Positions 15,535-24,511 of a stretch of DNA of 64,000 nucleotides are shown in pieces (the first letter of the stretch is position 1; each line of letters starts with the position of its first letter). The stretch comes from Brevundimonas naejangsanensis DSM 23858. Its GTDB lineage: Bacteria > Pseudomonadota > Alphaproteobacteria > Caulobacterales > Caulobacteraceae. A model generated the notes under the pieces. The model was given only the letters and a program-made list of their open reading frames with translations, had not been told where the DNA came from and did not search any database. The stretch lies in contig NZ_ATXN01000005.1 in the NCBI RefSeq assembly GCF_000421705.1, positions 1-64,000 on the forward strand. The letters run 5' to 3'. The position numbers and the translations under genes are program-made.

Positions 15535-16500
15535 ATGACGACCTTCTCCTTCGACGCCCAGGTCACCGCCGCCCTGTTCGACAAGACGGGCGCGATCTTC
15601 GCCCTGGGCGACGGCTCGGTGCGGTTCGAGAGCGGCGCTCGCAGCGAGGTCCATGACGGCGCCGTCCTGTGCGCCTGCGTCCACCCCTCGGGCGAGGGGA
15701 TCGTCACCGGCGGCGACGACGGCAAGCTGGTCTGGAGCCGCGAGGGCGAGGCCGTGCTGCTGGCCCAGACCAAGGGGCAATGGATCGACGCCGTCGCCGC
15801 CTCGGCCGAGTCGGGCCTGATCGCCTTTTCCTCGGGCCGCGCGCTGACGGTGCTGGACAGCAAGGACGTGGCTTTCCGCCGCGAGTTCCAGCATGAGCGC
15901 ACCGTCTCGGGCGTAGCCTTCGACCCCAAGGGCCGCCGCATCGCCGCCTCGACCTATGGCGGCGCCTGGCTGTGGTACGCCCGCATCGAGCAGCAGCAGC
16001 CGACGAAGCTGGCCTGGGCCGGGTCGCACCTGGCGGTCGGCTTCTCGACCGACGGCGCCTTCGTCGTCACCTCCATGCAGGACAACCAACTGCACGGCTG
16101 GCGCCTGAAGGATCAGAAGAACATGCGGATGGGCGGCTATCCGTCCAAGATCAAGAGCTTCGCCTTCATGGCCAAGGGCCAGCTTCTGGCCACCTCGGGC
16201 GCGCAGGGCGTGGTGCTGTGGCCCTTCGTGGGCGCCAACGGCCCGATGGGCCGCGAGGCGACCGAGATCGGCTTCGACGAGACGACGCTGATCGCCCAGG
16301 TCGCCGCCGCCCCCGCCCACGGCCGTCTGGCGGCGGGCCTGGAAGACGGGCGCGTCTGGTGGGCTGATCCGGCCGGGCGCGGCCTTCAGTTCGTCAAGCA
16401 GGACAAGGGCGCCCCCATCACCGCCCTGGCCATGAGTTCCGGCGCCGCCCGCATCGCCTGGGCGGATGAAGACGGTCACGCGGGCGTGGCTTCGCTCTGA
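15535..16500 (+). CDS. WD40-repeat beta-propeller protein
   Basis: A 321-residue protein made of repeating beta-blades, with segments such as VHPSGEGIVTGGDDGKLVWS, GVAFDPKGRRIAASTYGGAWLW, AVGFSTDGAFVVTSMQDNQLHGW and AFMAKGQLLATSGAQGVVLWP. About six to seven blades are expected. There is no signal peptide, so it is likely a cytoplasmic scaffold. The partner is unknown. Starts with MTTFSFDAQV. Followed by mtgA after 40 bp. Confidence 0.85.
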   Translation: MTTFSFDAQVTAALFDKTGAIFALGDGSVRFESGARSEVHDGAVLCACVHPSGEGIVTGGDDGKLVWSREGEAVLLAQTKGQWIDAVAASAESGLIAFSSGRALTVLDSKDVAFRREFQHERTVSGVAFDPKGRRIAASTYGGAWLWYARIEQQQPTKLAWAGSHLAVGFSTDGAFVVTSMQDNQLHGWRLKDQKNMRMGGYPSKIKSFAFMAKGQLLATSGAQGVVLWPFVGANGPMGREATEIGFDETTLIAQVAAAPAHGRLAAGLEDGRVWWADPAGRGLQFVKQDKGAPITALAMSSGAARIAWADEDGHAGVASL

Positions 16501-16540
16501 TCGCGCTTGCGCTGAAGCTTGGCTGAGGCAGGATGACGGC

Positions 16541-17248
16541 ATGACCCGCGCAAAGGGCCGCAGGCGGCGGCCGATCCTGACCCTGCTCGTGATCCTGGCT
16601 CTGTTCCCGTTGGCCGGGGTGGCGGTGCATCGCTTTTTGCCGCCTCTCGCCACGATCCTGATGGTCCAGCAGGCGGCGGCCGGGCGTGGCATGGACTATC
16701 GCTGGCGCTCGCTGGACCGCATCTCGCCGCGTCTGGTCGAGGCGGTGATCGCCGCCGAGGACGCCCGGTTCTGCCAGCACCACGGCTTCGACGTCGAGGC
16801 CATCCAGAAGGCGCTGGAGGCCAACGAGCGCGCCGAGCAGCGCGGCTCGGGCAAGGTGCGCGGCGGCTCGACCATCAGCCAGCAGACCGCCAAGAACGTC
16901 TTCCTGTGGCCCGGCCGCGACTGGGTCCGCAAGGGGCTGGAGGCGGGCTATACCGGCCTGATCGAGATCGGCTGGGGCAAGCGGCGGATCATGGAGATGT
17001 ATCTGAACGTCGCCGAATGGGCGCCGGGCGTCTATGGCGCGGAGGCCGCCTCGCGCCACTGGTTCAACAAGAGCGCGGACAAGCTGACGGCCGCCGAGGC
17101 CGCGCGCCTGGCCGCCATCCTGCCCAGCCCGCGCCGCTACAACGCGGCCGCGCCCGGCCCCTACGTTCGCCGCCGCGCCGCCCGCATCCATGCGGCCATG
17201 GGCACGGTGCGCCAGCAGGGGCTGGACGCCTGCGTCGATCGCCGCTGA
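16541..17248 (+). CDS. mtgA: Monofunctional peptidoglycan glycosyltransferase
   Basis: Polymerises lipid II into glycan strands at the periplasmic face. There is one N-terminal transmembrane anchor (about residues 11-30), then a GT51 domain with the catalytic Glu73 in AAEDARFCQHHGFD. The GGSTISQQTAKNVFLWPGR motif and the second acidic motif in EIGWGKRRIMEMYLN follow. The length of 235 residues fits MtgA and there is no transpeptidase domain. The start is at MTRAKGRRRRP; the in-frame upstream extension overlaps the preceding gene and is not favoured. Confidence 0.95.
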   Translation: MTRAKGRRRRPILTLLVILALFPLAGVAVHRFLPPLATILMVQQAAAGRGMDYRWRSLDRISPRLVEAVIAAEDARFCQHHGFDVEAIQKALEANERAEQRGSGKVRGGSTISQQTAKNVFLWPGRDWVRKGLEAGYTGLIEIGWGKRRIMEMYLNVAEWAPGVYGAEAASRHWFNKSADKLTAAEAARLAAILPSPRRYNAAAPGPYVRRRAARIHAAMGTVRQQGLDACVDRR

Positions 17249-17365
17249 AGCCTGCCGTTTCGCAACCCGCCGTTAACCGTGAACTTGGGGCCAAGCCTTA
17301 ACGGACCCGCGTCATGCTAGGCGGACTGCGGACCTGGGCGTCTGCGCGCGAGACGGGATTTCACG

Positions 17366-19315
17366 GTGAAACACGGTCTGAAACGAGCTGGGCGGGGTCT
17401 ACGCCTCTTCGTCCGCCGCCTGATGCGCCAGACCCAGGGCAATGTCGCCCTGATGTTCGCTATCGCCCTGCCGATCCTGATGATGATCACCCTGGGCGCC
17501 ATCGACCTGCATCAGGCGTCCAAGGTGAAGGCCGAGCTTCAGGACGCGCTGGACGCCGCCGCCCTGGCCGCCGCCCGTTCGGTCTATGCTGACGACGCCA
17601 ACATCAACCGGGTGGGCATGGCCGCGCTGAAGGCCAATATGCCGCGCTATTTCCAGGCTGGTTCGGCGGATACGGCGACCTTTGTCCTGGCGAACAACCG
17701 AGTGACTGGCGAGGCGCGTGTCAATGTGAAGGTGCTGGTCGCCAACGTCTTCCTGCCGCCCTACGGCAAGCTTCTGGACGACTATCTGCCGGTCGGCACC
17801 CGCTCCGAAGTCCTGCGCGCCTCGCGCAACGTCGAGGTGGCGATGGCGCTGGACATCACGGGGTCGATGGACAACTGCACGCGCAACTGTCCGCCGACGT
17901 CCAAGCTTCAGGACCTGCAGGCGGCGGCCAAGGATCTGATCGACATCGTGGTTCAGGACCAGCAGACGCCCTTCTACTCCAAGGTGGCGCTGGTCCCGTA
18001 TGCGGCGGGGGTGAACGTCGGGTCGCTGGCGGCTCAGGCGCGTGGGCCGCTGGACAGCACGACCCGTTCCGTCACGGCCGCGTCGTGGGTGAGCGGGACG
18101 GTGCGCACGATCACGAGCATTTCGCGGGCCTCGCCAACGACCATCACCTCCAACGGCCACGGTTTCGTCAACGGCGATCGGGTGGTGCTGTGGAACGTCC
18201 AGGACATCGCGGGCCTGAATGGGGTTCCCTATGAGGTGGTGAGGATCTCCAACAACCAGTTCCAGCTCAGGACGCTGTCGGCGTCGGGCGCGGCCTCCAG
18301 CTATCAGGGCTCGTCCACCAGCACGACGAAATCGGCCTATGTCGCCAGATGCGTGCGCAGCGACTGCGGCCTGACGGTCACTGTCGCGAGCCACGGCCTG
18401 TCGGTGAACGACCATGTCCGCCTGACCAGCATGGGCGGCCTGGCCCAGTTGAACGAGGCGGGGTTCCGCGTGGCGAGCGTCAGCGGATCGCAACTGGTTC
18501 TGGATACGACGCGCAGTCTGGGTCTGGTCCGAACCTCAAAGGGCGGCGTCTCCTATTCCAGCGGCGGTCAGCTGATGAACGGGCGCGACGGCGCTGAATG
18601 GCGCGTCTTCTCCACGGCGGACGGCTACGTCAACGTGCTCGCCTCCAGCACCTGCGTCAGCGAGCGCGTCGGGGCCGAGCGCTATACAGAGGCGCGGCCG
18701 TCCACCGCTTATGTCGGCCGCAGCTATCTGGATTCGGGCAACGCCTGCCCCAGCGCCGCCATTACCCCGCTGACGGCCAGCGCCAGCGCCCTGAAGACCA
18801 AGATCGACCAGATGCGCGGCGGCGGCTCGACCGCAGGCCAGATCGGCATCGCCTGGGCCTGGTATATGGTGTCGCCCAACTTCGCCTCCCTGTTCGACGG
18901 GGCGGGCAAGCCGGGCGCCTATGCGCCGACGGAGACGCTTAAGGTCGCCATCCTGATGACCGACGGCGAGTTCAACACGCCCTTCCGCGACGGGGTCATC
19001 GGCCTGGACGCAGGAACGGGCAGCGGCGCCCTGAACACCCACATCAACCTGAACTCCTCCAACGGCGATCCTTTCGCCCAGTCGGTCGAACTGTGCCGGG
19101 CGATGCACGCGCAAGGCGTGGTGGTCTATACGGTCGGCTTCGACCTGGGCAGCGACACGGGCAGGCCGAACGTCATCGACAGCGCCCTGGACGTCATGGA
19201 GGCCTGCGCCACCAACAAGAACACCCACTTCTTCCAGGCCAACAGCGGCGCCGATCTGAAGGAAGCCTTCCGCGCCATCGGCCGCGACATCACCCGCCTG
19301 CGCATCGCCCGCTGA
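17366..19315 (+). CDS. TadG-like vWA protein with inserted FCCH-like repeats
   Basis: A 649-residue protein opening with a basic segment and the TadE/G signature QGNVALMFAIALPILMM, a single transmembrane helix. A von Willebrand A domain begins at MALDITGSMDN (about 162), a variant DxTxS MIDAS. It resumes at LKVAILMTDGEFNTPF and VVVYTVGFDLGSD and ends near the C-terminus. Between the halves are two repeats (about 255-303 and 335-380) resembling Ub_E1_FCCH modules: HGFVNGDRVVLWNV with NQFQL, and HGLSVNDHVRLTSM with SQLVL. Expected to be a surface or periplasmic adhesion protein associated with Flp pili. No other tad genes are nearby. GTG start; an internal ATG at 17423 is an alternative. Confidence 0.85.
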   Translation: MKHGLKRAGRGLRLFVRRLMRQTQGNVALMFAIALPILMMITLGAIDLHQASKVKAELQDALDAAALAAARSVYADDANINRVGMAALKANMPRYFQAGSADTATFVLANNRVTGEARVNVKVLVANVFLPPYGKLLDDYLPVGTRSEVLRASRNVEVAMALDITGSMDNCTRNCPPTSKLQDLQAAAKDLIDIVVQDQQTPFYSKVALVPYAAGVNVGSLAAQARGPLDSTTRSVTAASWVSGTVRTITSISRASPTTITSNGHGFVNGDRVVLWNVQDIAGLNGVPYEVVRISNNQFQLRTLSASGAASSYQGSSTSTTKSAYVARCVRSDCGLTVTVASHGLSVNDHVRLTSMGGLAQLNEAGFRVASVSGSQLVLDTTRSLGLVRTSKGGVSYSSGGQLMNGRDGAEWRVFSTADGYVNVLASSTCVSERVGAERYTEARPSTAYVGRSYLDSGNACPSAAITPLTASASALKTKIDQMRGGGSTAGQIGIAWAWYMVSPNFASLFDGAGKPGAYAPTETLKVAILMTDGEFNTPFRDGVIGLDAGTGSGALNTHINLNSSNGDPFAQSVELCRAMHAQGVVVYTVGFDLGSDTGRPNVIDSALDVMEACATNKNTHFFQANSGADLKEAFRAIGRDITRLRIAR

Positions 19316-19348
19316 GGCGGGGTCTCGCCAAGGCATGGCGGGGGGGCA

Positions 19349-19384
19349 AAAAAGGGCCGGCGGATCGCTCCGTCGGCCCTTTAT
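19349..19384. terminator. Bidirectional terminator
   Basis: AAAGGGCCG (19351-19359) pairs with CGGCCCTTT (19374-19382), extended inside by CGGA/TCCG. It is flanked by A-rich and T-rich sequence between converging genes ending at 19315 and 19406. Confidence 0.8.
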
Positions 19385-19405
19385 CGTTGCCATCGTTCCG
19401 CCCGG

Positions 19406-20386
19406 TCAGATCAGGCGGATTTCCTTCAGGCGCTCGGTCAGGAAGTCCTCGGCCAGGATGGTCTTGCCCGCATAGCGGTCCGGGTTTTCCGCCGTGATCG
19501 TCGACGGCAGGGTCTCGATCGGGAAATCCGGGTTGAAGTGCAGGAAGAAGGGCGTCGAATAGCGGGCGAAGCCGCGACGCTCGGGCGCCGGATTGACCAC
19601 GCGGTGCGTCGTCGACGGCAGGACGTGGTTGACCAGCCGCTGCAGCATATCGCCGATGTTGACCACCAGCGCGCCCGGCGGCGGGGCGATGTCCAGCCAC
19701 TCTCCGTCCGAGTCCTTCAGTTGCAGCCCGGCCTCTTCGGCGCCCAGCAGCAGGGTGATGACGTTGATGTCCTCATGGGCGCCCGCGCGCACGCCCTCGG
19801 CGTCGGCCGGGATCGGCGGATAGTGCAGCAGGCGCAGCACGCTGTTGCCCAGCTGGACCTTGTCCTCGAAATAGGCGTCGTCCAGCTTCAGATAGCGGGC
19901 GATGGCCTTCAGGATGCGACGGCCCAGTTCGTCCAGACCTTCGTACAGACCGTAGACGTGCGGACGGAAGCCTTCGACCTCGGTCGGCCAGACGTTGTCG
20001 CGCATGTATTTGCGGTAGGGGTGGCCCTCCGGCAGTTCGCGGCCGGTGTGCCAGAATTCCTTCAGGTCGACCGCCTTGGCGCCCTTGGCCGCCTCGACGC
20101 CGAAGGGGGTCAGGCCGCGCGCCCCGCCGGTGCCGGGCTGGTGGTATTGGCGCTTCACATCCTCGGGCAGGGCGAAGAAGGCCTTGGCGTCGCCCACAGC
20201 GGCGTCGATCAGTCCCTGATCCAGACCATGATCGGCGATGACGGCAAAGCCGTAGCGGGCGAACGAAGCGCCCAGGGCATCCGAAAAACCCTGAAAGTCG
20301 GCGTCATAGTCCTTCATCGACACCGGGACGATGGCGCGGGTCTTGGCCTGATCTTCGGCGGAGACGGCGGTGAGGGAAGAGGTCAC
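19406..20386 (-). CDS. 2-oxoglutarate/Fe(II)-dependent oxygenase (isopenicillin N synthase-like)
   Basis: A soluble oxygenase of the IPNS/flavanone-hydroxylase class. The N-terminal DIOX_N part (FARYGFAVIADHGLDQGLIDAA) precedes the double-stranded helix core. The iron ligands are His-Asp in GAHEDINVITLL and the distal His in STTHRVVNP; the 2-oxoglutarate-binding Arg lies in RYSTPFFLHF. The substrate is unknown. A GTG start at 20386 (preceded by AGAGG) is used; an ATG at 20428 lacks a ribosome site. Confidence 0.9.
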   Translation of the reverse strand: MTSSLTAVSAEDQAKTRAIVPVSMKDYDADFQGFSDALGASFARYGFAVIADHGLDQGLIDAAVGDAKAFFALPEDVKRQYHQPGTGGARGLTPFGVEAAKGAKAVDLKEFWHTGRELPEGHPYRKYMRDNVWPTEVEGFRPHVYGLYEGLDELGRRILKAIARYLKLDDAYFEDKVQLGNSVLRLLHYPPIPADAEGVRAGAHEDINVITLLLGAEEAGLQLKDSDGEWLDIAPPPGALVVNIGDMLQRLVNHVLPSTTHRVVNPAPERRGFARYSTPFFLHFNPDFPIETLPSTITAENPDRYAGKTILAEDFLTERLKEIRLI

Positions 20387-20482
20387 TGTGAAATCAGCCT
20401 CTGTGATGGTGAGTATGGCGGCCCTCATACGCCCAATGGGCGCGAAAGGGCAGATGGGACAATTGGCGCCTTTGGTCCCAGG

Positions 20483-21340
20483 TCAGTCCTGCGGGATCAC
20501 CGCCCGGATGACGCGCGCCGAGGACGGCCGTCCGGCGATGCCCCGGCGCGGATCGACCACCACGCGCAGGTCGCCGCCGGAATAGGTCACCGACGAGCGC
20601 TGCCCCTCGATGACGGTGATGCTGCGCAGCCGGTCCAGGAAGGGGCGGGCGCTGGGCGAGCGGGCGATGCGGACCACGGCGTCGGTGGTGACGATCAGGG
20701 CCTCGATGCACAGGGCCTCGGATTCCTGGCCGTCCACATTGATGCGGACCAGCCGGCCCATCGCCTCGGAGACCAGGCCGCTGCGGCGCGCCATCAGATT
20801 GAACATCTGCACCGGCCCCAGCGACGGCGGCGCCAGGCTGACCGGCGGCCCGGCCAGCGACACCGGCGAACCGCCGGGCGTCCGCGTCGTATAGACGGTG
20901 ATGCCGCCCCCGGCGGTGACGCGCAGCACCTGATCCCCGGCGTCGTTGCGATAGATGGTGTCGCCGCGCGGCGCCGAGGACGGGCGCAGGGCCCAGGTCT
21001 CGGTCGAGCGCTCGAACCGCAGCAGGGTCAGCGACCCGGCCTGATCCAGCACAAAAGCCTGCCCCGCCTCCGAGACATAGCGTCCGGGCTGCGGGGTGGT
21101 GCGGATGACCGACTGGTCGCGGATCGCCCGGCTCTGCTCGGCCTGGGCGTTGGAACGCGTCTGAGCCTGCGCCTCGGCCGCTGCGATCCCGCAGGCCAGG
21201 ACGATGGCCAGGGCGATGGCCAGTCCGGCCGTCGCCCCGCTGCGGCGCCAGGCGCGCACGCAGACGCTCCCCGCGACACGAGGCGTCGCGAGGAGGACGG
21301 CAGGCGGATTCTCCGCCACGGCTTGGACCGCAGACCTCAT
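20483..21340 (-). CDS. Secreted protein, probably DUF4908 family
   Basis: A 285-residue protein with a long basic lead-in and a hydrophobic signal or anchor (about 38-56, AGLAIALAIVLACGIAAAEAQAQ-like). An all-beta-looking region follows (AFVLDQAGSLTLLRFERSTETW, DTIYRNDAGDQVLRV). The C-terminus is conserved-looking, VTTDAVVRIARSPSARPFLDRL. It resembles the Caulobacterales family DUF4908 from memory, so that name is tentative. Function unknown. The start may lie downstream of the first Met. Confidence 0.65.
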   Translation of the reverse strand: MRSAVQAVAENPPAVLLATPRVAGSVCVRAWRRSGATAGLAIALAIVLACGIAAAEAQAQTRSNAQAEQSRAIRDQSVIRTTPQPGRYVSEAGQAFVLDQAGSLTLLRFERSTETWALRPSSAPRGDTIYRNDAGDQVLRVTAGGGITVYTTRTPGGSPVSLAGPPVSLAPPSLGPVQMFNLMARRSGLVSEAMGRLVRINVDGQESEALCIEALIVTTDAVVRIARSPSARPFLDRLRSITVIEGQRSSVTYSGGDLRVVVDPRRGIAGRPSSARVIRAVIPQD

Positions 21341-21388
21341 GCTTTCAGAGGTGATATGCGCGAACGGCGGATTTTGGGCGAACGCGGC

Positions 21389-22114
21389 TTATCCAACCAG
21401 GTACTGCCCGCCGTTGAGCGACAGGGTGCAGCCTGTGACATATCCGGCACGCTCGCCCGACAGCCAGGACACCATGTCGGCGATCTCCTCGCCCTTGCCC
21501 AGGCGACCGACCGGAATCTGGGCGACGATGGCGTCCAGCACCTTCTGGTCCATCGCCCCGACCATTTCGGTGTCGATATAGCCCGGGGCGATGCAGTTGA
21601 CGGTCACGCCCTTGCGCGCGTTCTCCAGCGCCAGCGCCTTGGTGAAGCCGATCATCCCGGCCTTGGCGGCGGAATAGTTGGTCTGGCCGATCTGGCCCTT
21701 CTGGCCGTTGATCGAAGAGATGTTGACGATGCGGCCGAAGCCCCGGTCGCGCATGCCGTTGATCACCTGGCGCGTCATGTTGAACACGCTGTCCATGTTG
21801 ACGCGAATCACGTCGGACCACTGATCGGCGCTCATCTTGTGGAAGAAGCCGTCGCGGGTGATCCCGGCGTTGTTGACCAGCACGTCGATCGGGCCCAGCT
21901 GCGCCTCGACCTCCTGCACGGCGCGCGCGCAGTCGTCGAACGAGCCGACGTTGCCCTTCACCACCATGACGCCCAGTTCGCGGGCGGTGGCCTCTGCGGC
22001 CTCGGTGTTGCCGGAATAGCCGGCCGCGACCTGAAACCCGTCTTCCTTCAGTCGTTGAACGATCGCCTTGCCGATGCCCCGGGTGCCCCCGGTGACGAAT
22101 GCGGTACGCGTCAT
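21389..22114 (-). CDS. phbB: Acetoacetyl-CoA reductase (PhaB/PhbB)
   Basis: NADPH-dependent reduction of acetoacetyl-CoA to (R)-3-hydroxybutyryl-CoA, the second step of polyhydroxybutyrate synthesis. The classical SDR features are TGGTRGIGKAI, NNAGITRD, catalytic Ser in NISSINGQKG and YSAAKAG. The PhaB-specific KGQIGQTNYSAAKAG and DTEMV loops and a C-terminal GGQYL support the assignment over FabG. The 241-residue length is typical. No phaA or phaC is in the window. Confidence 0.9.
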   Translation of the reverse strand: MTRTAFVTGGTRGIGKAIVQRLKEDGFQVAAGYSGNTEAAEATARELGVMVVKGNVGSFDDCARAVQEVEAQLGPIDVLVNNAGITRDGFFHKMSADQWSDVIRVNMDSVFNMTRQVINGMRDRGFGRIVNISSINGQKGQIGQTNYSAAKAGMIGFTKALALENARKGVTVNCIAPGYIDTEMVGAMDQKVLDAIVAQIPVGRLGKGEEIADMVSWLSGERAGYVTGCTLSLNGGQYLVG

Positions 22115-22215
22115 GACGTCTCCCTGTCCTGTGCGGCGGCCGTCGTGGTCGCGACGCCGTCCGCCTCCCTTGGACGCCAGCCTTAGCGCGGCGCGCGTCG
22201 AACGAGAAGACGGGG

Positions 22216-23286
22216 TTACGCCGTCGCGGCCAAGCGGCCCATGTCGATGACGAAGCGATAGCGCACGTCCGACCGCTCCATCCGTTCATAAGCCTGGTTG
22301 ATCTGGTCAGGGGCGATCACTTCAATATCGCACACGATCCCGTGTTCGCCGCAGAAGTCGAGCATCTCCTGAGTCTCGCGGATTCCGCCGATCAGCGAGC
22401 CGGCGATGCGGCGGCGGCGCCACAGCAGGGGCATGGCGAAGACCGGCAGCCCCTCTGTCGTCAGCCCCAGCATCACCATGGTCCCGTCACGCGCCAGCAG
22501 ATTGACGTGGCTGGCGATCTCATGCGTGGCCGAAACGGTGTTGATGATCAGGTCGAACTGTTCGGCCGCCGCCTTCATGGCGTCTGCGTCCGAGTTGATC
22601 AGGAAGTGTCGGGCGCCCATCCGCTCGGCGTCGGCCTTCTTGCGGTCCGAGGTCGACAGCACCGTCACCTCGGCGCCCAGGGCGGCGGCGAGCTTGACCG
22701 CCATATGGCCCAGCCCGCCCAGGCCGATCACCGCCACCTTCGAGCCCGGCCCCACGCCCCAGGTCTTCAGCGGGGACCAGGTGGTCACGCCCGCGCACAG
22801 CAACGGCGCCGCCGCATCCAGCGGCAGGCTGTCGGGGATCTTCAGCACGAAGGCCTGATCGACGGTGATCCGGTCCGAATAACCGCCCTGGGTGATCGTC
22901 TGGCCGACGCCTGCGCCCTTGAGGTCGCGCGAGCCGTAGGTCTGGGTCATGCTTGGCTCGCAATACTGCTCCAGCCCCTCGCGGCAGGCCGAGCAGGTCC
23001 GGCAGCTGTCCACCATGCAGCCGACGCCGACGCGGTCGCCTTCCTTGAAGCGCGTGACGTTCGCGCCGACCGCCGTCACCACCCCGGCGATCTCATGACC
23101 CGGCACGATGGGATAGCGCGTTCCGCCCAGATCGTTCTTCACCACATGCAGGTCCGAGTGGCAGACGCCGCAGTATTTGATCTCGATCGCCACGTCGTCC
23201 GGCCCCGGATCGCGCCGCTCGAAGCTATAGGGGCTCAGCGGCTGGTCGGCGGCGGTCGCGGCGAAGGCGCGTGTGGCGATGGGCAT
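22216..23286 (-). CDS. Zinc-dependent NAD(P) alcohol dehydrogenase (YahK-like)
   Basis: A medium-chain dehydrogenase of the cinnamyl-alcohol/YahK class, reducing aldehydes with NADPH. Catalytic zinc ligands are in YCGVCHSDLH (Cys) and VPGHEIAGVV (His-Glu); the structural zinc cluster is CRTCSACREGLEQYC. The Rossmann motif is IGLGGLGHMAVKLA. The 356-residue length is normal. The start lies 4 bp downstream of the DUF72 stop, so the two probably share a transcript. Confidence 0.93.
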   Translation of the reverse strand: MPIATRAFAATAADQPLSPYSFERRDPGPDDVAIEIKYCGVCHSDLHVVKNDLGGTRYPIVPGHEIAGVVTAVGANVTRFKEGDRVGVGCMVDSCRTCSACREGLEQYCEPSMTQTYGSRDLKGAGVGQTITQGGYSDRITVDQAFVLKIPDSLPLDAAAPLLCAGVTTWSPLKTWGVGPGSKVAVIGLGGLGHMAVKLAAALGAEVTVLSTSDRKKADAERMGARHFLINSDADAMKAAAEQFDLIINTVSATHEIASHVNLLARDGTMVMLGLTTEGLPVFAMPLLWRRRRIAGSLIGGIRETQEMLDFCGEHGIVCDIEVIAPDQINQAYERMERSDVRYRFVIDMGRLAATA

Positions 23287-23290
23287 GGAT

Positions 23291-24058
23291 TCAGTCCTTC
23301 AGCTTGGCGTCCCGGAGTTGGGCGATCAGCGCCTGGGCCGCCGCCGGGTTCCGCACCTTGGCCCCCGAGATAAAGTAGGCGAAGACATCGCCCCGCCCGG
23401 CCCAGCCGCGCGCCTGTGCCGCCACCGCGTCTAGCTCGCCGGAGGTCATGCCCGTCGGCTCGTCCTCGCGGCTGGACATCAGCCGGGCGTAGGTAAAGTC
23501 CGCCGTCGCCTCGTCGATCTGCGGCCAGGTCGGCTCCTCGTCGTCGACCGCATAGACGATGGCCGCGCCATACTTCCTCGCCAGATCATAGAACTGTTCG
23601 GTGGCGAAGGTCGGGTTGCGCACCTCCAGCGCGTGGCGCAGCCGCACGCCGTCCTTCTCCTTCGGCAGCAGCTTCAGAAAGCCCTCGAAGTCCTCCGGAT
23701 CGAATTTCTTGGTCCCCATGAACTGCCAGTTGATCGGCCCCAGCTTGTCGCCCAGCACCGTCAGCCCCTGCGACAGGAAGCGCTCAAAGCTCTCGGCGCC
23801 GTCGGCCAGGACCTTTCTATTGGTGCAATAGCGGCTGGCCTTGACCGCAAAGACGAAACCGTCCGGCGTCTCGTCGCGCCACTTCGCCCAGCTGTCGGGC
23901 TTGAAGGTCGAATAATAGGTGCCGTTGATCTCGATCGAGGTCAGCGCCCGACTGGCGAACTCCAACTCCCGCTTCTGCACCAGCCCCTGCGGATAAAAGA
24001 CCCCCCGCCACGGCTCGAACGTCCAGCCGCCGACGCCGATATGGATGGATCCTGTCAT
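23291..24058 (-). CDS. DUF72 domain-containing protein
   Basis: A 255-residue TIM-barrel-like protein of the DUF72 (YecE) family. It opens IHIGVGGWTFEPWRGVFYP, continues with FASRALTSIEINGTYYST and the FVFAVKASRY strand, and ends with the VFAYFISGAKVRNPAAA region. Biochemical function unknown. Upstream partner of the alcohol dehydrogenase. Confidence 0.9.
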   Translation of the reverse strand: MTGSIHIGVGGWTFEPWRGVFYPQGLVQKRELEFASRALTSIEINGTYYSTFKPDSWAKWRDETPDGFVFAVKASRYCTNRKVLADGAESFERFLSQGLTVLGDKLGPINWQFMGTKKFDPEDFEGFLKLLPKEKDGVRLRHALEVRNPTFATEQFYDLARKYGAAIVYAVDDEEPTWPQIDEATADFTYARLMSSREDEPTGMTSGELDAVAAQARGWAGRGDVFAYFISGAKVRNPAAAQALIAQLRDAKLKD

Positions 24059-24163
24059 GGCCGCGCCTCCTGATGCAGGCCGCTTGATCGCAGAAATCAG
24101 CGGCGGCGGCTACGGAAAGCGGATGGTGTGAAGGTCTGAAAGGGGTGGGAAGCGGACGTTCCG

Positions 24164-24406
24164 TCAGCCCCATCCTCCGGCCATCTCGGCAATGCTGCCC
24201 ACGCCGAAACCCGCCCCCACCAAAGCAACGAATATCCCGGCTGAAATCAGGGACCACCTGATGTGTCGGCGTTCAGGCTTTCGCTGATGCGCCAATGCCC
24301 ACCAAACAGGTAGGAAGTGAGCCGCGCCGACGAACCACGTAACAACCGCCGCGATCCAGATCGCGATGAAGACATACAACATGGCTTGGGCTAACGGGGT
24401 CATCAT
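24164..24406 (-). CDS. Small two-helix membrane protein, unknown
   Basis: An 80-residue protein with two hydrophobic helices (about 9-31 and 52-72) separated by a basic loop (HQRKPERRHIRW). No family is recognised. The ribosome site is weak, and the base composition looks less GC-biased than its neighbours. Translation could start at either of two adjacent ATG codons. Confidence 0.55.
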   Translation of the reverse strand: MMTPLAQAMLYVFIAIWIAAVVTWFVGAAHFLPVWWALAHQRKPERRHIRWSLISAGIFVALVGAGFGVGSIAEMAGGWG

Positions 24407-24511
24407 CTGTTGTCGCCCATCAGACGAACGGCTGCAACGGGTCGTGAAGCGAAGTCCGCCTCAATCCAGCTTCCGGACATTGAGCGAGCCAGCCACACGG
24501 GCGCCCTCGCC

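Noticed and set aside
19538..22186. An 882-codon plus-strand frame across the oxygenase, DUF4908-like and phbB genes
   Set aside because: It crosses three clear minus-strand genes and their intergenic gaps, and reads as Arg/Gly/Gln/His-rich noise.
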